Of a stretch of DNA of 5,850 bases, positions 5,239 through 5,850 are shown piece after piece. Source of the DNA: an uncultured Chlorobiota bacterium (GTDB lineage: Bacteria; Bacteroidota; Ignavibacteria; UBA10030; UBA6906). The position numbers and the translations under genes are program-made. Positions within the stretch are counted from its first letter, which is position 1, and each line of letters begins with the position of its first letter. The notes below the pieces were generated by a model. The model was not told where the DNA came from. It worked only from the letters and a program-made list of their open reading frames with translations, and did no database searches. Where the stretch lies: contig CAADGV010000002.1 in the NCBI GenBank assembly GCA_900696645.1, positions 1 to 5,850 on the forward strand, given 5' to 3'.

Positions 5239-5420
5239 TCTGTTACCTCAACCCTGTGATTACGAATACCTAAAAAAGTCTGCCTCGACTGTCTTTTTCT
5301 TGTCAAGTGAAAATGCTTGCAATTAGGACAACGATAATAATACTGCCCAAAAATTCTTCCAAACCATTTTGCTCCGCGCTTTGTATAATATACCCGCTTT
5401 TCGCAGATTGCGGTTTTCAT
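5235..5420 (-). CDS. 61-aa zinc-ribbon-like protein (CPNC motif)
   Basis: This is a basic 61-aa protein centred on YYYRCPNCKHFHLTRKR (residues 27-43). The C-x2-C pair (Cys31, Cys34) followed by His36 and His38 looks like a zinc knuckle. The pattern Y-R-C-P-x-C-x-x-x-H-L-T recurs in small phage and prophage proteins of unknown role. Tyr, Arg and Lys are abundant, which fits nucleic-acid binding, though that is inference. The start at 5420 is preferred because it overlaps the preceding stop as ATGA; an in-frame ATG at 5432 would add MGRA. The first 15 bases of the gene are identical to the first 15 of the upstream signal-peptide gene, so MKTAI opens both proteins. The stop overlaps the next start (ATGA). 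Confidence 0.7.
   Translation of the reverse strand: MKTAICEKRVYYTKRGAKWFGRIFGQYYYRCPNCKHFHLTRKRQSRQTFLGIRNHRVEVTE
5406..5420 (-). repeat. 15-bp direct repeat at a gene start (copy 2)
   Basis: This is the second copy of ATGAAAACCGCAATC, at the start of the 61-aa zinc-ribbon gene. Supporting detail is given with the copy at 5720-5734. Confidence 0.7.
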
Positions 5421-5734
5421 AGCCCTGCCCATCCCCTTAGAAGTCTGTATGCCTTCGGCGTTAGTGCTGACAAACTTAATGGAGTTGCACCTATCGGCTC
5501 AATGAATCTATCACCGCCACCCGCCATCTCGTAACCTAAGAGCATCCACTTTGTTTCTTCTTTCGTCATGTCCCCCACAACAAAAAGCGTATCACCGATA
5601 AGTTGTACTCCAATCCAATGCCTCTCATATCCCCCGTCGCGAGTATCAACCCACGAAAATGTGCACGGGAAGTACCTTTCTTGCGCCTGAACCGAAACAG
5701 TTAAGAGAAACAGTGACAGGATTGCGGTTTTCAT
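5417..5734 (-). CDS. Small exported protein with N-terminal signal peptide, unknown function
   Basis: This gene encodes 105 aa. The N-terminus MKTAILSLFLLTVSVQAQ is a textbook Sec signal peptide: a Lys, a hydrophobic core at residues 4-13, and a V-Q-A cleavage site near residue 17. There is no lipobox Cys. The mature part, about 88 aa, has one cysteine (Cys24) and alternating hydrophobic stretches such as HWIGVQLIGDTLFVVGDM, suggesting a small beta-rich domain. It ends in a Leu/Trp-rich tail. The start at 5734 is chosen because it overlaps the upstream stop (ATGA) and begins the signal peptide; the in-frame ATG 24 bases upstream would add a charged MRVHREQA leader. I do not recognise the family. 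A secreted protein inside an otherwise DNA-metabolism operon could modify the envelope or be a phage moron, but that is inference. Confidence 0.72.
   Translation of the reverse strand: MKTAILSLFLLTVSVQAQERYFPCTFSWVDTRDGGYERHWIGVQLIGDTLFVVGDMTKEETKWMLLGYEMAGGGDRFIEPIGATPLSLSALTPKAYRLLRGWAGL
5720..5734 (-). repeat. 15-bp direct repeat at a gene start (copy 1)
   Basis: ATGAAAACCGCAATC opens the signal-peptide gene and occurs identically at 5406-5420, where it opens the zinc-ribbon gene 314 bases downstream. The identity covers exactly the start codon and the next four codons (MKTAI), with no similarity upstream or downstream. Confidence 0.7.
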
Positions 5735-5850
5735 TGCTTGTTCTCGGTGTACTCGCACATCCCGATACAGTTCTCATCCCCGCAATGCGGGCATGGGAAG
5801 TGCATCTTCGTCTCGGTGAGCTTTTCCATCACCACCGCAAGCACAAGCCC
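5731..5850 (-). CDS. C-terminal part of a Cys-rich (zinc-ribbon-like) small protein, cut by window edge
   Basis: This reading frame is open from the window edge to a TGA at 5731-5733. The last 39 codons are visible and end in MCEYTENKQ. The visible part contains FPCPHCGDENCIGMC, in which four cysteines (C-x2-C-x4-C-x3-C) could hold one zinc ion. The true start is unknown. An in-frame ATG at 5829 would give a 32-aa protein, but it has no convincing ribosome-binding site, so the gene probably begins beyond the window. Its stop overlaps the start of the next gene in an ATGA, which indicates translational coupling within one operon. No specific function can be assigned. It may be one of the small zinc-binding proteins common in phage early regions. 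Confidence 0.6.
   Translation of the reverse strand, partial: GLVLAVVMEKLTETKMHFPCPHCGDENCIGMCEYTENKQ

Overview
The window looks like part of a phage or prophage genome, or a phage-derived mobile element, from a bacterium of medium G+C content that was probably recovered from the environment. Essentially every supportable gene is on the minus strand, tightly packed with 1-4 base overlaps (ATGA, GTGA, TGATG). Most starts have clear Shine-Dalgarno sequences (AAGGAG, GGAG, TGAGGT, AGAGGA), which argues against a typical Bacteroidetes host. No rRNA, tRNA, CRISPR array, capsid, tail, terminase, integrase or host housekeeping gene is visible, so the host cannot be named.

In transcription order (right to left) the layout is as follows. 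(1) 5850-4730 is a run of five small genes. They comprise a cut-off Cys-rich protein, a small protein with a signal peptide, a 61-aa zinc-ribbon protein, an 83-aa helical protein and an 86-aa Cys-rich protein. (2) 4730-1490 is the core of three larger genes. They are a GHKL-like ATP-binding protein with an unusual motif order, a RecB/Cas4-type PD-(D/E)XK nuclease, and a protein resembling the phiC31 gp3 type of recombination directionality factor. (3) 1485-889 holds an HNH endonuclease and a 70-aa four-Cys protein. (4) 854-1 is different in character. It contains an 81-aa protein without a ribosome-binding site, a 111-nt palindrome built like an integron attC site, a frameshifted and decayed phage-type DNA methyltransferase, and a possible start of another gene at the edge.

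The core genes suggest a DNA processing or recombination module: an ATPase, an exonuclease-like enzyme and a DNA-associated RDF-family protein, followed by a homing-type or packaging-type nuclease. How they cooperate is inference from synteny alone. The most unexpected signals are the attC-like element at 508-618, a second copy of its outer box at the left edge, and the ATPase in which the glycine-rich loop precedes the N-box.
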